Of a DNA stretch of 64,000 nt, positions 19,843-28,263 are shown one piece after another. This DNA is from Polynucleobacter sp. AP-Sving-400A-A2 (GTDB lineage Bacteria > Pseudomonadota > Gammaproteobacteria > Burkholderiales > Burkholderiaceae), in contig NZ_CP061312.1 of assembly GCF_018688155.1 (NCBI RefSeq), forward strand, positions 1,860,001 to 1,924,000, written 5' to 3'. A program made the translations under genes and the position numbers. Below the pieces are notes generated by a model. That model ran no database searches, had not been told where the DNA came from, and saw nothing but the letters and a program-made list of their open reading frames with translations. The stretch's first letter is position 1. Every line of letters starts with the position of its first letter.

Positions 19843-20835
19843 ATGATAGCTAAGACTCGTGATCGAACCCTAAAGCTTGCACGTGACACCCTCACGATTG
19901 AGGCTGCTGCACTGCACACCATGCGCGATCGCCTTGAAGGCGCAGATGCTGATGCCCTCGTATTAGCAGTTGATCTGCTCCATTCCTGCAAAGGCCGTAT
20001 CGTCGTCTCGGGAATTGGTAAATCAGGGCATATTGCTCGCAAGATTGCTGCCACCTTTGCCTCTACTGGCTCCCCTGCTTTCTTTGTTCACCCCGCGGAA
20101 GCTAGTCATGGCGATCTGGGGATGGTGACTCGTGATGACGTCTTTGTTGCACTCTCCAATTCCGGTGAGACAGATGAGTTACTCACCATTGTGCCGATCG
20201 TCAAGCGCACTGGAGCAAAACTGATTGCACTGACTGGCGCACCAAATTCCTCTTTGGCAAAGTTAGCCGATGCCCATTTAGACACTAGTGTTGAAAAAGA
20301 GGCTTGCCCACTCAACCTCGCCCCAACCACCAGCACAACCGCAGCTCTCGCTATGGGTGATGCCCTAGCAGTTGCCCTTCTAGATGCGCGTGGCTTTCAG
20401 GCAGAGGATTTTCAGCGCTCACACCCAGGTGGCCGCTTGGGTCGCAAACAGCTCATGCATGTCAGTGAAGTCATGCGTAGCCTTGATGAGACCCCTAAGA
20501 TTGCAATCTCCGCCTCCCTGCAAGATGCCTTACTCGAGATGACTGCTAAGCGCATGGGCATGGTGGTTACCTTAGACAATGCAAACAAAGTTGCTGGCAT
20601 TTTTACAGATGGTGACTTACGTCGCCTGCTTGAGAAAAGCACTAATTTAGATGGCCTTACTTTAGAAAAAGCAATTACTTCAGCACCGCGAACAATTCCG
20701 CCCGAGTTATTAGCAGAGGAGGCTATTGAAATGATGGAAAAGCATCGTATCAATCATTTGGTAGTAACCGATCCTGCAGGCGCACTACTGGGAGCACTTA
20801 ACCTCCATGATTTATTTGCCGCCAAGGTTATTTAA
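19843..20835 (+). CDS. kdsD: Arabinose-5-phosphate isomerase (KdsD/KpsF/GutQ)
   Basis: Interconverts ribulose 5-phosphate and arabinose 5-phosphate, the first step toward Kdo for lipopolysaccharide. 330 residues: a SIS sugar-isomerase domain (about 35-180, with SGIGKSGHIARK and LSNSGETDE) and two CBS domains (about 205-330). It opens a plus-strand run with kdsC and lptCAB, so the context supports a Kdo role rather than GutQ. The start codon is 11 bases from the divergent antiporter start, leaving almost no room for separate promoters. Confidence 0.95.
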   Translation: MIAKTRDRTLKLARDTLTIEAAALHTMRDRLEGADADALVLAVDLLHSCKGRIVVSGIGKSGHIARKIAATFASTGSPAFFVHPAEASHGDLGMVTRDDVFVALSNSGETDELLTIVPIVKRTGAKLIALTGAPNSSLAKLADAHLDTSVEKEACPLNLAPTTSTTAALAMGDALAVALLDARGFQAEDFQRSHPGGRLGRKQLMHVSEVMRSLDETPKIAISASLQDALLEMTAKRMGMVVTLDNANKVAGIFTDGDLRRLLEKSTNLDGLTLEKAITSAPRTIPPELLAEEAIEMMEKHRINHLVVTDPAGALLGALNLHDLFAAKVI

Positions 20836-20871
20836 GCTTTCCACTTTTAAATTCATTATTGACCTACTCAC

Positions 20872-21444
20872 ATGCCAACCGCCTTTCACGCTCACAATAC
20901 TAACCCTCTAAGCCAGTATCCACAGGCTTGGGATCGTGCAGGGGCGGTCAAGCTTCTCGTTCTAGATGTTGATGGCGTCTTGACCAATGGCCAAGTCTTT
21001 ATTGGTGAAAATGGCAAAGAGTCCCTGAAAGCTTTTGATATTCAGGATGGCTTGGGAATTAAGTTATTAGAAAAAATTGGTATACCAACAGCCATCATCA
21101 CTGGACGTAATTCCAAAATGGTTTTGGCCCGTTGTGACGAGCTCGGCATCAAGCACGTGCACATGGGTGTTGAAAATAAAGCTGCAGCCCTAGAAAACAT
21201 TTTGCAATCGCTTGGACTTAAGCAATCTGATTGCGCGGTCATGGGTGATGACTGGCCTGATTTTCAAATGATGAAGTCTGCGGGCCTGAAGATATGTCCT
21301 ACGCAAGGGCATGACGCTGTGAAAGAAATAGCCCACTTTGTCACCACTAGACCTGGTGGTAGTGGTGCGGTACGTGAAGTCTGTGATCTGATCTTGAAAG
21401 CGCAAAACCGTTATGAGGAATTACTCGCTCAGGCGCGCGCTTAA
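20872..21444 (+). CDS. kdsC: 3-deoxy-D-manno-octulosonate 8-phosphate phosphatase
   Basis: HAD-superfamily phosphatase releasing Kdo from Kdo 8-phosphate. 190 residues with the nucleophile motif LDVDGVLTNG (about 31-40), the threonine/serine motif IITGRNS and the metal-binding motif MGDDWPDF (about 124-131), the usual C0-type KdsC pattern. It follows kdsD by 36 bases and precedes lptC by 12, making a Kdo synthesis and LPS export operon. Confidence 0.96.
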   Translation: MPTAFHAHNTNPLSQYPQAWDRAGAVKLLVLDVDGVLTNGQVFIGENGKESLKAFDIQDGLGIKLLEKIGIPTAIITGRNSKMVLARCDELGIKHVHMGVENKAAALENILQSLGLKQSDCAVMGDDWPDFQMMKSAGLKICPTQGHDAVKEIAHFVTTRPGGSGAVREVCDLILKAQNRYEELLAQARA

Positions 21445-21456
21445 GGTCAATTTGCC

Positions 21457-22101
21457 ATGGAACTCAATACCCAAAAAATCAAACTGAGTATCTGGCGTAC
21501 ATCCTTACGTCTGATGCCTTTAATTCTGATGGGCACGCTCACTCTCGTCACGTTTTGGTTGGTTAAGAAAAATGCACCGGCAGAAAAATCAGCAATTGAA
21601 CGTGTGCGCCTTCATGAGCCTGACTACACCATTAGCAATGGCGCCTTATCTACTCTCAATGAATCCGGTGATACTAAATATCGCGTGCTAGGTAAAAAAG
21701 TGATTCACTACGATGATGATGCTTCAATCGATATTGAGACACCGCGCATACGCCTATTCCCACCTGAAAAGTCACCGGTGACTGTTAAAGCAGACAAAGG
21801 TCATTTAGATGGTGACCTCACGATTTTGGATCTGATTGATAATGCCGAAATATTTCGACCGCAACAAGCTGCTTCGGCAAGCGAACCTGCAAGACCGCGT
21901 ATGCTTGCGCGCTCTTCTTATTTCAAAGTGCTCATTAATGATGACATTATCAAAACAGATAAACACATTACGCTTGAGCAAGGGGTTTCTGTGATGCACT
22001 CAACTGATGGCGGTGTATTTAATAATATCGAACAAAGCATGGTTTTATCTGGGCAGGTAAAGGGGCGTATCGAGCGCATTCAACCCGGAGCACAGCGATG
22101 A
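21457..22101 (+). CDS. lptC: LPS export system protein LptC
   Basis: Bitopic inner-membrane protein that passes lipopolysaccharide from the LptB2FG transporter to LptA. 214 residues with one N-terminal membrane helix (about 18-35) and a periplasmic beta-jellyroll domain carrying YTISNGALSTLNESG. Order kdsC-lptC-lptA-lptB supports the call despite the weak sequence conservation of this family. The stop overlaps the lptA start in an ATGA (22098-22101). Confidence 0.9.
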   Translation: MELNTQKIKLSIWRTSLRLMPLILMGTLTLVTFWLVKKNAPAEKSAIERVRLHEPDYTISNGALSTLNESGDTKYRVLGKKVIHYDDDASIDIETPRIRLFPPEKSPVTVKADKGHLDGDLTILDLIDNAEIFRPQQAASASEPARPRMLARSSYFKVLINDDIIKTDKHITLEQGVSVMHSTDGGVFNNIEQSMVLSGQVKGRIERIQPGAQR

Positions 22102-22652
22102 AGTTATTACAAAAATTAGTAATGGTGTTTGCGCTACTTGGAGCTTGTCTTTCCACTACTCATGCTGAAAAAGCAGATCAAGACAAACCCATCGTTTTGG
22201 AAGCAGAAAAAGTATCTGTGAACGATGTACAACAGGTTTATGAACTTGATGGTGAAGTGCTCTTAATCAAAGGCAGTATTTTGATTACTGGCGCGAAAGG
22301 TAATATCAAGGTCGACCCCGAGGGTTATGAGTACGTTGATGTTCAGGGTAATTCAGAATCTACTGCTAGCTTTAGACAAAGACGCGAAGGACCGGCCAAT
22401 GAATTTATGCAAGGTCGGGGCAAAACGGTTACCTACAATGCAAAAACTGAGCTACTCACATTGACTGGTGATGCCAGCTTGAAGCGTCTTCATAATATGC
22501 AAATGCTAGATCAATTACATGGCTGGAAAATTGACTACGATGATGTTCAGCAGCGCTATCACGTCTTGCCGCCTGCTAATGCCAAAGCAGAAGACCTGCC
22601 ACTAGCTAGAGCCATCCTTTCACCAAGAAGAAAAGCTACACTAGAGAAATGA
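22098..22652 (+). CDS. lptA: LPS transport periplasmic protein LptA
   Basis: Periplasmic protein that forms the LPS bridge between LptC and the outer-membrane LptD. 184 residues: a signal peptide (about 1-23, ending THA) and an OstA-type beta-jellyroll (about 33-150, with [23 protein letters not shown]). It overlaps lptC and lptB by ATGA at both ends, indicating translational coupling across lptC-lptA-lptB. Confidence 0.93.
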   Translation: MKLLQKLVMVFALLGACLSTTHAEKADQDKPIVLEAEKVSVNDVQQVYELDGEVLLIKGSILITGAKGNIKVDPEGYEYVDVQGNSESTASFRQRREGPANEFMQGRGKTVTYNAKTELLTLTGDASLKRLHNMQMLDQLHGWKIDYDDVQQRYHVLPPANAKAEDLPLARAILSPRRKATLEK

Positions 22653-23416
22653 CCACGAATTCCGATAGTAATCAAAAAACAGCCACTTTAAGTGCACAGC
22701 ACCTTCAAAAGCGCTATGGATCTCGCACAGTGGTTCGGGATGTATCGGTAGAAGTGAAATGCGGGGAAGTAGTAGGCCTCCTAGGACCAAATGGTGCTGG
22801 CAAAACAACTTCTTTCTACATGATTGTTGGTCTAGTTCCTTTGGACGGTGGGAGTATTGTTTTAGACGGTATTGATATTACGCGCCTACCTATTCATGAA
22901 CGAGCTCGTATGGGCCTATCCTACCTCCCGCAAGAGGCCTCTGTTTTCAGAAAACTGAATGTGGCTGAAAACATTCAAGCCGTATTAGAGCTGCAAGTGC
23001 AAGGCGGAAAACCACTGAGCAAGGCCGATATAGCGCATCGCTTAGATGAGCTCTTGGGCGAACTTCAAATTAGCCATCTGCGTGATAATCCCGCACTTTC
23101 CCTATCTGGTGGAGAACGCCGCCGCGTTGAAATTGCCAGGGCCCTCGCCTCCCAGCCTAAGTTTATTTTGCTAGATGAGCCATTTGCTGGTGTTGACCCA
23201 ATTGCGGTTGGAGAAATCCAGCGGATTGTGCGCTTCTTAAGAGACCGCCAAATTGGCGTGCTTATCACCGACCATAATGTTCGAGAAACCTTGGGAATTT
23301 GTGATCATGCCTACATCATCAGCGAAGGTAGTGTTCTGGCGGAAGGCAAGCCAGACCAAATTATCGAGAATGATGCTGTTAGACGAGTCTACCTAGGTGA
23401 AAACTTCCGCATGTAA
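22649..23416 (+). CDS. lptB: LPS export ABC transporter ATP-binding protein LptB
   Basis: Cytoplasmic ATPase that powers LPS extraction with LptF and LptG. 255 residues; Walker [10 protein letters not shown] at 46-54, ABC signature [12 protein letters not shown] (about 151-162), Walker [14 protein letters not shown] and the switch histidine in ITDHNVRET. The start overlaps the lptA stop. In many proteobacteria rpoN follows lptB directly; here the next gene is hpf after a 192-base gap. Confidence 0.97.
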   Translation: MTTNSDSNQKTATLSAQHLQKRYGSRTVVRDVSVEVKCGEVVGLLGPNGAGKTTSFYMIVGLVPLDGGSIVLDGIDITRLPIHERARMGLSYLPQEASVFRKLNVAENIQAVLELQVQGGKPLSKADIAHRLDELLGELQISHLRDNPALSLSGGERRRVEIARALASQPKFILLDEPFAGVDPIAVGEIQRIVRFLRDRQIGVLITDHNVRETLGICDHAYIISEGSVLAEGKPDQIIENDAVRRVYLGENFRM

Positions 23417-23608
23417 ATATTCGAGGCTTTTCGGGTATTTATTAAATAAACATGATCAGCCCCCTTGGTTTTCAGCAAAATCGCTGATACGCTGGAGGTT
23501 CATGAAGTTCATTTCCGTATAAACAAGTACAACATTACAGGGGCATGCTGCGCACCCCGAGTGATTATTTGCGCACGCATTTTGTTTTCCTATGAATAGG
23601 AGCTGCTG
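23417..23608 (+). other. Intergenic region at the usual rpoN position
   Basis: A 192-base stretch between lptB and hpf with no credible coding frame; the longest ATG frame I could read by eye is a few codons. It carries a short GGGG/CCCC stem (23540-23558) and ends in an excellent ribosome site AGGAGC six bases before the hpf ATG. A weak sigma-70-like pair TTGCGC and TATGAA with a 16-base spacer lies close to hpf. I saw nothing recognisable as a remnant of rpoN, but reading by eye cannot exclude a decayed fragment. Confidence 0.5.
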
Positions 23609-23932
23609 ATGAATCTGAAAATTAATAGCCGTCATGTTGAAGTTACTCCAGCTATGCGTTCCCATCTCGAAGCCGGATTAGAAAAAATTCGCAAACACTT
23701 TGACCACGTTTTAGATGCCACCGCATTTTTGATCGTCGATAACGCCAAAGAAAAAGATCTTCGTCAAGCAGCCGAGATCACCCTTCACCTCAAAGGCAAA
23801 GAGCTCTTTGCCGAAGCGCATAACGCAGATCTTTACCACGCCATGGATGCGGTAGTGGATAAACTTGAACGACAAGTTGTCAAGCACAAAGAAAAAATTC
23901 AAGATCATCACCATGAAAAGCCTTTTGAATAA
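23609..23932 (+). CDS. hpf: Ribosome hibernation-promoting factor, short form
   Basis: Binds the 30S subunit near the decoding centre and helps convert ribosomes to an inactive dimeric state in stationary phase. 107 residues, the short HPF/YfiA form with a beta-alpha fold and the basic helix that ends LERQVVKHKEKIQDHH. AGGAGC at 23598-23603 precedes the ATG. It begins the hpf-ptsN-hprK-rapZ run, the arrangement normally found downstream of rpoN. Confidence 0.94.
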   Translation: MNLKINSRHVEVTPAMRSHLEAGLEKIRKHFDHVLDATAFLIVDNAKEKDLRQAAEITLHLKGKELFAEAHNADLYHAMDAVVDKLERQVVKHKEKIQDHHHEKPFE

Positions 23933-23965
23933 CATCTAGCATCAGGACATCTATAATCTAATGAT

Positions 23966-24424
23966 ATGAATGCCCTGACCGATCTTTTCGCTTTAGACCG
24001 TATTGCCTTAAATAGTCCCTCTCAGAATAGGACTGAGGCATTTGCAGCCGTAGGGCAGCTATTTGCCAAACAGGCAGGCCTTGAAGCCGAGGCAATTGTT
24101 GGATTTTTAAATGCGCGTGAGGACTTAGGCTCTACCGCACTAGGTGCTGGTGTTGCCATTCCACACGGTCGTGTAAAGGGACTTAAGCAGCCAATTGCTG
24201 CATTCGTCAAACTACAAGAGCCGATTGAATTTGCTGCGCCTGATGGTGAGTCTGTGTCCATCCTCATTTTTTTACTTGTTCCCGAAAAAGCAACTCAGCA
24301 ACATTTAGAAATTCTGTCTTCGATTGCACAGCTCTTATCCGATCAGGATACCCGTAAGCTACTTGCGTCGGAGGGCAGTCCAGAGAAGGTGTGTGAAATC
24401 CTACAAACGTGGGGCTTAACTTGA
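23966..24424 (+). CDS. ptsN: PTS nitrogen-type EIIA protein
   Basis: EIIA-Ntr, a phosphocarrier regulatory protein that receives phosphate from an EI/HPr-type relay and controls other proteins rather than transporting sugar. 152 residues with the phosphorylated histidine in AIPHGRV (His67). It lies between hpf and hprK and its stop overlaps the proposed hprK start. With EI, HPr and an EIIA-Man protein encoded at 55.8-58.3 kb, it completes a regulatory PTS with no permease visible in the window. Confidence 0.95.
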   Translation: MNALTDLFALDRIALNSPSQNRTEAFAAVGQLFAKQAGLEAEAIVGFLNAREDLGSTALGAGVAIPHGRVKGLKQPIAAFVKLQEPIEFAAPDGESVSILIFLLVPEKATQQHLEILSSIAQLLSDQDTRKLLASEGSPEKVCEILQTWGLT

Positions 24425-25410
24425 CCACTCAGCCTCTACTCCTAGAGGGGGTTACCGCCCAGCAGATCTTTGATGACAATGTCTCTGATCTGAAGCTATC
24501 CTGGATCGGTGGTCTAGAAGGCGCGGACAGACGATTTCCACCGGAGGCTGTTAAAGCTGCTGCAGCCAGCTCAGACTTAGTAGGCCACTTAAATCTCATT
24601 CACCCAAGCCGTATTCAGATTTTTGGTGAGCAGGAGATTAACTATCATGCCCAACTTGAAACACAGCAGCGAGAAGAACAAATCTTCGACCTCATCTCTA
24701 AAATGCCACCTTGCGTGATTGTGGCCGACGGTAAAGCCGCGGATGCTGCCCTTCAACTCTTCTGCCAACGATCCTCTACCCCACTCTTTACAACAGCCAT
24801 ATCAGCTGCTGAGGTGATTGATCACCTTCGCACCTACCTCACTAAGATTGGCGCGCCCCAGATTACGATGCACGGCGTATTTATGGATATTTTGGGATTG
24901 GGCGTTTTGATCATGGGCGAATCTGGTTTAGGCAAAAGCGAATTAGGCCTAGAACTGATCTCTCGCGGCCACGGCTTGGTGGCTGATGATGCGGTGGACT
25001 TTGCTCGACTCGGACCGGACTATATCGAGGGTCGTTGCCCTGTGATTCTGCGCAATCTCTTGGAAGTTCGTGGACTGGGCTTATTGGATATCCGCACCAT
25101 CTTTGGTGAGACAGCTGTACGTCGGAAATTAAAATTGCGCCTAATAGTGCAATTGGTTCGTCGCAATGATGGTGAGTTTGAGCGCCTACCTCTAGAAACC
25201 CAACATATTGATGTATTGGGTGTGGCAATTCGAACTGTCAAAATTCAGGTAGCTGCAGGTCGTAACTTGGCTGTTCTCGTAGAGGCTGCTGTGCGCAATA
25301 CCATTTTGCAGCTACGAGGTATCGATACTCTAAAAGAGTTTATGGAACGTCAGCGTTCGCAAATGAATGCTGAAGCAGAATCCTCAAAGTCACAAGGTCG
25401 TCTCATTTAA
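24421..25410 (+). CDS. hprK: HPr kinase/phosphorylase
   Basis: Bifunctional enzyme that phosphorylates and dephosphorylates Ser46 of HPr. About 329 residues: an N-terminal domain and a C-terminal P-loop domain with [11 protein letters not shown] (about 162-172), the DD pair in VADDAVDF, and the family signature [16 protein letters not shown] chose TTG at 24421 (MTTQPLLL), which overlaps the ptsN stop as TTGA and has GGGG at 24411-24414 upstream; GTG at 24409 is the alternative. The matching target serine is present in the HPr gene at 57.6 kb. Confidence 0.93.
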   Translation: MTTQPLLLEGVTAQQIFDDNVSDLKLSWIGGLEGADRRFPPEAVKAAAASSDLVGHLNLIHPSRIQIFGEQEINYHAQLETQQREEQIFDLISKMPPCVIVADGKAADAALQLFCQRSSTPLFTTAISAAEVIDHLRTYLTKIGAPQITMHGVFMDILGLGVLIMGESGLGKSELGLELISRGHGLVADDAVDFARLGPDYIEGRCPVILRNLLEVRGLGLLDIRTIFGETAVRRKLKLRLIVQLVRRNDGEFERLPLETQHIDVLGVAIRTVKIQVAAGRNLAVLVEAAVRNTILQLRGIDTLKEFMERQRSQMNAEAESSKSQGRLI

Positions 25411-25411
25411 T

Positions 25412-26302
25412 ATGCAAATTAATCTGATTACCGGCATCTCTGGCTCAGGTAAATCAGTTGCACTGAGAGCCTTTGAGGATGCAGGTTATGACTGTGTTGA
25501 CAACCTTCCAGTCACCCTTCTAGAAAGCCTCATCACCACGCTAGAGGGTGAAAAAAGTGAACGTGTTGCGGTAGCCATTGATGCACGTCGCGGTCAGTCG
25601 ATTGCAGAGCTTCCGCAGATTTTAGAAAACCTGAGACGCAACCATCAGGTGCGCATTGTTTTCCTCAATGCTGATACCAATACGCTGATCCAGCGTTTCT
25701 CCGAAACTCGCAGGCGCCATCCGCTCTCTGGAAAAACGCAGCAAACCCAAGCTGCTACGCTCATCGAGGCTATTGATAAAGAGCGTAATCTCTTAGAGCC
25801 TCTGCGTGCTCAAGCGCACAGCATTGATACTAGCAATCTACCTGCTCATGCCCTGCGCTCCTGGATTCAAGATCTTCTGAAAGATAAGCCACAAGGACTC
25901 ACCGTTATTTTTGAATCTTTTGGATTTAAAAAAGGCTTACCTAGTGAAGCGGATCTCGTGTTTGATGTTCGCTGCCTACCTAATCCGCACTACGATAAAA
26001 CTTTGCGTCCCATGTCTGGTAAAGATCAGCCGGTTCGCGAGTTCTTAGAAAAAATTCCTGAAGTAGTCAGCATGGAAAATGACATTATTCAGTTTATTGA
26101 AAAATGGTTGCCTCACTACATTGCAGATGGTCGCAGTTATCTTACTGTCGCTATCGGCTGTACTGGCGGACAGCATCGCTCGGTTTATCTTGTAAGTCGT
26201 ATCATTGCGCATTTTCTGCCACAAAAAGATTTGGCAGAGCTCCAAATTAATTTCTTAAGTCGTCACCGCGAGCTAGATTCAATCCCTGCAACAGTAATTT
26301 GA
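25412..26302 (+). CDS. rapZ: RNase adapter protein RapZ
   Basis: P-loop protein that, in E. coli, binds the small RNA GlmZ and glucosamine-6-phosphate and guides RNase E. About 296 residues with Walker A GISGSGKS at 8-15, a conserved FLNADTNTLIQRFSETRRRHPL block, and the C-terminal domain IGCTGGQHRSV. An upstream in-frame codon exists, but the ATG at 25412, one base after the hprK stop, gives the family N-terminus MQINLITG. The 3' end overlaps the convergent mutY gene by 56 bases. Confidence 0.95.
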   Translation: MQINLITGISGSGKSVALRAFEDAGYDCVDNLPVTLLESLITTLEGEKSERVAVAIDARRGQSIAELPQILENLRRNHQVRIVFLNADTNTLIQRFSETRRRHPLSGKTQQTQAATLIEAIDKERNLLEPLRAQAHSIDTSNLPAHALRSWIQDLLKDKPQGLTVIFESFGFKKGLPSEADLVFDVRCLPNPHYDKTLRPMSGKDQPVREFLEKIPEVVSMENDIIQFIEKWLPHYIADGRSYLTVAIGCTGGQHRSVYLVSRIIAHFLPQKDLAELQINFLSRHRELDSIPATVI

Positions 26303-27407
26303 TCGGTTGAGGCAAGCCGTACTGTCCCAGCTGACGCAAAGGAACCCACTTCAAGTTATCGCTAGTGAATTTCACTGTAGAGACTGAAGTCACATGCCAA
26401 ATCTGCATCCATAAACGACGATGCGTGAAGACATGTTTAATTTCAAGCCCTCGTTCAATTGAGTAAGCACTCTTTGAGGCGCTAAAGATCTTTTCGTCTG
26501 GCAGCACCAGCTGAAACAATTCTTTCATAGTTAAATCAACTGAATTGTTGCTTGAAGGTTTAGAGTTTTTTTCTATCGGCCTCCAAGTAGATTCAGGCAA
26601 AGACCACAGTCCACCCCAGATAGCTTGATCGGGACGCCTTTGTAGTAATACTGAATCGCCATGTCTGAGCAATAGCATGTCGCAATTAAATTCAGGGGAT
26701 TTTGCTTTGATGACTTTGCGCGGCAAGAGTAAAACCTGATCACTGAGATTGGCCTGGCATTCCTTTTCAAATGGGCATTTTCTCTCCCCACTTAAACATA
26801 TAGGTTTACGAGAAGTGCACCAAGTTGCCCCAAAATCCATTAGAGCTTGCGTGTACACCGGCATATCCGCAGCTTTTTTAGGGAGCAGTGTTTTGGCCAA
26901 CAGCCACAATTCATCGTTTACTGCTTTTTCTTGGATGGCGCCATCTATACCAAATAGTCGTGCCAGTATTCGTTTGACGTTTGCATCTAGAATCGGTGCT
27001 CGCTCATGAAATGCAAACGCTGCAATGGCACCGGCAGTAGATCTACCAATACCCTTGAGCTGCTCGAGTAAGACTGGGTCATTGGGGAACTTGCCCCCAA
27101 ACTCTTCCATCACTTGCTTGGCACAAGCGTGGAGATTACGAGCACGCGTGTAATAGCCGAGCCCCGCCCATTCTGCCAAGACATCATCTAGTGGTGCAGT
27201 AGCCAATTTCCTTACTGTCGGAAAACGTTTCATAAAGCGGGGGTAGCGCTCTAGAACCGTAGCTACCTGAGTTTGTTGCAACATGATTTCAGAAACCCAC
27301 ACTGCATAGGGATCTCGGATACTTTGCCACGGCAAACCTTGGCGTCCATCCTTGCCATGCCAAGCTATTAGCTTCGTAGCAAAGTACTTGATCAACGCTT
27401 CTGACAT
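26247..27407 (-). CDS. mutY: A/G-specific adenine DNA glycosylase
   Basis: Removes adenine mispaired with 8-oxoguanine. About 386 residues: helix-hairpin-helix glycosylase domain with WVSEIMLQQTQV (catalytic glutamate near 40), LKGIGRSTAGAIAAF, the catalytic aspartate in LDANVKRILAR, an iron-sulfur cluster loop and a C-terminal Nudix-like 8-oxoG recognition domain (about 225-380). The cluster loop is unusual: cysteines are spaced C-x6-C-x6-C-x5-C, where the classical spacing is x6, x2, x5. ATG 27407 overlaps the mutM 3' end by 16 bases; an upstream TTG at 27416 is less likely. Confidence 0.95.
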   Translation of the reverse strand: MSEALIKYFATKLIAWHGKDGRQGLPWQSIRDPYAVWVSEIMLQQTQVATVLERYPRFMKRFPTVRKLATAPLDDVLAEWAGLGYYTRARNLHACAKQVMEEFGGKFPNDPVLLEQLKGIGRSTAGAIAAFAFHERAPILDANVKRILARLFGIDGAIQEKAVNDELWLLAKTLLPKKAADMPVYTQALMDFGATWCTSRKPICLSGERKCPFEKECQANLSDQVLLLPRKVIKAKSPEFNCDMLLLRHGDSVLLQRRPDQAIWGGLWSLPESTWRPIEKNSKPSSNNSVDLTMKELFQLVLPDEKIFSASKSAYSIERGLEIKHVFTHRRLWMQIWHVTSVSTVKFTSDNLKWVPLRQLGQYGLPQPIKLLLQGLNLARGDDLRN

Positions 27408-28228
27408 TGGGGGCAAAAATAGGTAGATCGTTGACCTTGCACTATTTGTTTAATTGGTGTCTTGCATACCTTGCAAGGCTGATCTTTACGATCATAGACT
27501 TTGGTTTGCACCATGAAGTGTCCTGGGTCACCTTCGCTATTCACAAAGTCTTTTAAAGTACTACCACCAGCAGCAATCGCTTTTTTCAAAATCAATCTCA
27601 CCGCAGTCGCCAGCCTAGAGCATTGTGGACGCGTGAGTTTTCCAGCGGTTTTTGCCGGATGAATACCTGCCTCAAATAAACTTTCAGAACAATAGATGTT
27701 GCCCACACCCACTACTGCTTGCCCTGCCAGTAAAAATTGCTTCACGGCAACACTACGTTTACGTGAACACTGATAAAGAACCTCGGTACCCAACTCACCC
27801 GCAAACTCCGGTGAAAAAGGCTCCACTCCCAGTTTTTGTAAAAGCGCATTGTTTTCAATTGGTCCTTTGGATTTTGGGTGCCATAAAACAGCGCCAAACT
27901 TTCGGGGGTCATGCAAACGCAAACTCAGCTTGCCAAACTCGAATGTCACCCGATCATGTAACTTAAGAGGATCGCTACTGGGCAGGACCCGCAACGTTCC
28001 AGTCATGCCCAAGTGAAGCAATAGGTAACCCGCATTAAACTCTATTAATAGATATTTACCGCGGCGTTCTATTCCCAAGACTTTCTGACCGCTAAGCAAG
28101 ATATTTAAATTACTTGGGACTGGCCAGCGCAAGCGACCATCGATAATTTTGACTGCACTTACCCTAAGCCCCTCTAAATGGGGTTGGATACCCAATCGGG
28201 TAACTTCGACTTCTGGGAGTTCTGGCAT
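27392..28228 (-). CDS. mutM: Formamidopyrimidine-DNA glycosylase
   Basis: Excises 8-oxoguanine and formamidopyrimidines and nicks the abasic site. 278 residues, starting MPELPEVEV, so the catalytic N-terminal proline follows the initiator; this fixes the ATG at 28228 rather than the TTG one codon upstream. The H2TH region contains GVGNIYCSE and the C-terminal zinc finger is CKVC...CPQC. mutM and mutY overlap by 16 bases, joining the two 8-oxoguanine repair enzymes in one transcript. Confidence 0.97.
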   Translation of the reverse strand: MPELPEVEVTRLGIQPHLEGLRVSAVKIIDGRLRWPVPSNLNILLSGQKVLGIERRGKYLLIEFNAGYLLLHLGMTGTLRVLPSSDPLKLHDRVTFEFGKLSLRLHDPRKFGAVLWHPKSKGPIENNALLQKLGVEPFSPEFAGELGTEVLYQCSRKRSVAVKQFLLAGQAVVGVGNIYCSESLFEAGIHPAKTAGKLTRPQCSRLATAVRLILKKAIAAGGSTLKDFVNSEGDPGHFMVQTKVYDRKDQPCKVCKTPIKQIVQGQRSTYFCPQCQKR

Positions 28229-28263
28229 CAATGGATTGTAGATTCGCGGATTAGAATGTGCTT

